A stretch of 9,740 nt of DNA. Origin: an uncultured Clostridium sp. (GTDB taxonomy: Bacteria; Bacillota; Clostridia; TANB77; CAG-508). Location: assembly GCA_900556945.1 (NCBI GenBank), contig USQP01000016.1, forward strand, positions 1 through 9,740. Reading direction: 5' to 3'. Within the stretch, counting starts at the first letter, position 1, and each line of letters starts with the position of its first letter. A program made the translations under genes and the position numbers. The notes below the pieces were generated by a model. The model saw nothing but the letters and a program-made list of their open reading frames with translations, had not been told where the DNA came from and did no database searches. Shown here one piece after another: positions 9,690 through 9,740 of the stretch.

Positions 9690-9740
9690 CTGTCTCTTAT
9701 ACACATCTCCGAGCCCACGAGACGCGTAGTAATCTCGTAT
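9690..9740. other. Illumina Nextera adapter read-through (artificial sequence)
   Basis: CTGTCTCTTATACACATCT (9690-9708) is the Tn5 mosaic-end adapter. CCGAGCCCACGAGAC (9709-9723) is the rest of the read-2 adapter. GCGTAGTA (9724-9731) is an 8-base i7 index, which from memory is N719. ATCTCGTAT (9732-9740) is the start of P7. Translated, it yields the LLYTSPSPRDA tail seen at the ends of many metagenomic proteins. The glucan synthase gene therefore ends here by artefact, and the stop codon at 9727-9729 is not real. Confidence 0.98.

Noticed and set aside
8914..9729. A separate 271-codon gene overlapping the end of the glucan synthase
   Set aside because: Its first residues are out-of-frame reading of the HWWH motif, there is no ribosome binding site, and from GRGIRTR on it is the direct continuation of the same GH94 domain. 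Its stop codon lies in adapter sequence.
1..9740. tRNA or rRNA genes, CRISPR arrays, insertion sequences, attachment sites
   Set aside because: No repeat-spacer pattern, transposase, terminal inverted repeats or tRNA-like fold was seen; the gaps between genes are too short to hold them.

Overview
The window reads as one end of a metagenomic contig from a low-GC, probably spore-forming, uncultured Firmicute (Clostridia or a related gut lineage). It is strongly A/T-rich. Arginine is mostly AGA, ribosome binding sites are strong AGGAG types, one gene appears to start at TTG, and the first gene looks like the sporulation amidase CwlD. All three genes are on the + strand. The last 51 bases (9690-9740) are not genomic: they are an Illumina Nextera transposase adapter with an i7 index and the start of P7, so natural sequence stops at 9689.

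Layout: (1) 38-788, a CwlD-type N-acetylmuramoyl-L-alanine amidase whose reading frame needs one +1 shift at base 242. (2) 789-912, a promoter-bearing gap. (3) 913-1944, a single-pass membrane protein of unknown function with a very basic cytoplasmic segment. (4) 1945-2024, a long hairpin with a T-tract whose 3' arm contains the Shine-Dalgarno sequence of the next gene. (5) 2025-9689, a giant NdvB/ChvB/Cgs-family cyclic beta-1,2-glucan synthase-like protein (GT84 + GH189-like + GH94 architecture). It is 3'-truncated by the contig end and needs one +1 shift at base 8943. Two genes therefore act on the cell envelope (cortex peptidoglycan and a surface or periplasm-like glucan), and the middle one is membrane-anchored.

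The observation most worth following is the nature of the two frame breaks. At both, the zero-frame codon is CGG, and skipping its C restores the family-conserved frame with GGA (Gly) as the next codon, where the families have Gly. By hand count, CGG occurs 36 more times inside the coding regions and never in frame. So in-frame CGG exists in this window only where a +1 shift is needed. Neither site is a homopolymer. This pattern fits +1 recoding at an unassigned or very poorly read CGG codon (C skipped, GGA read as Gly, or CGGA read as a quadruplet) better than random indels. Assembly error or gene decay cannot be excluded from one window.
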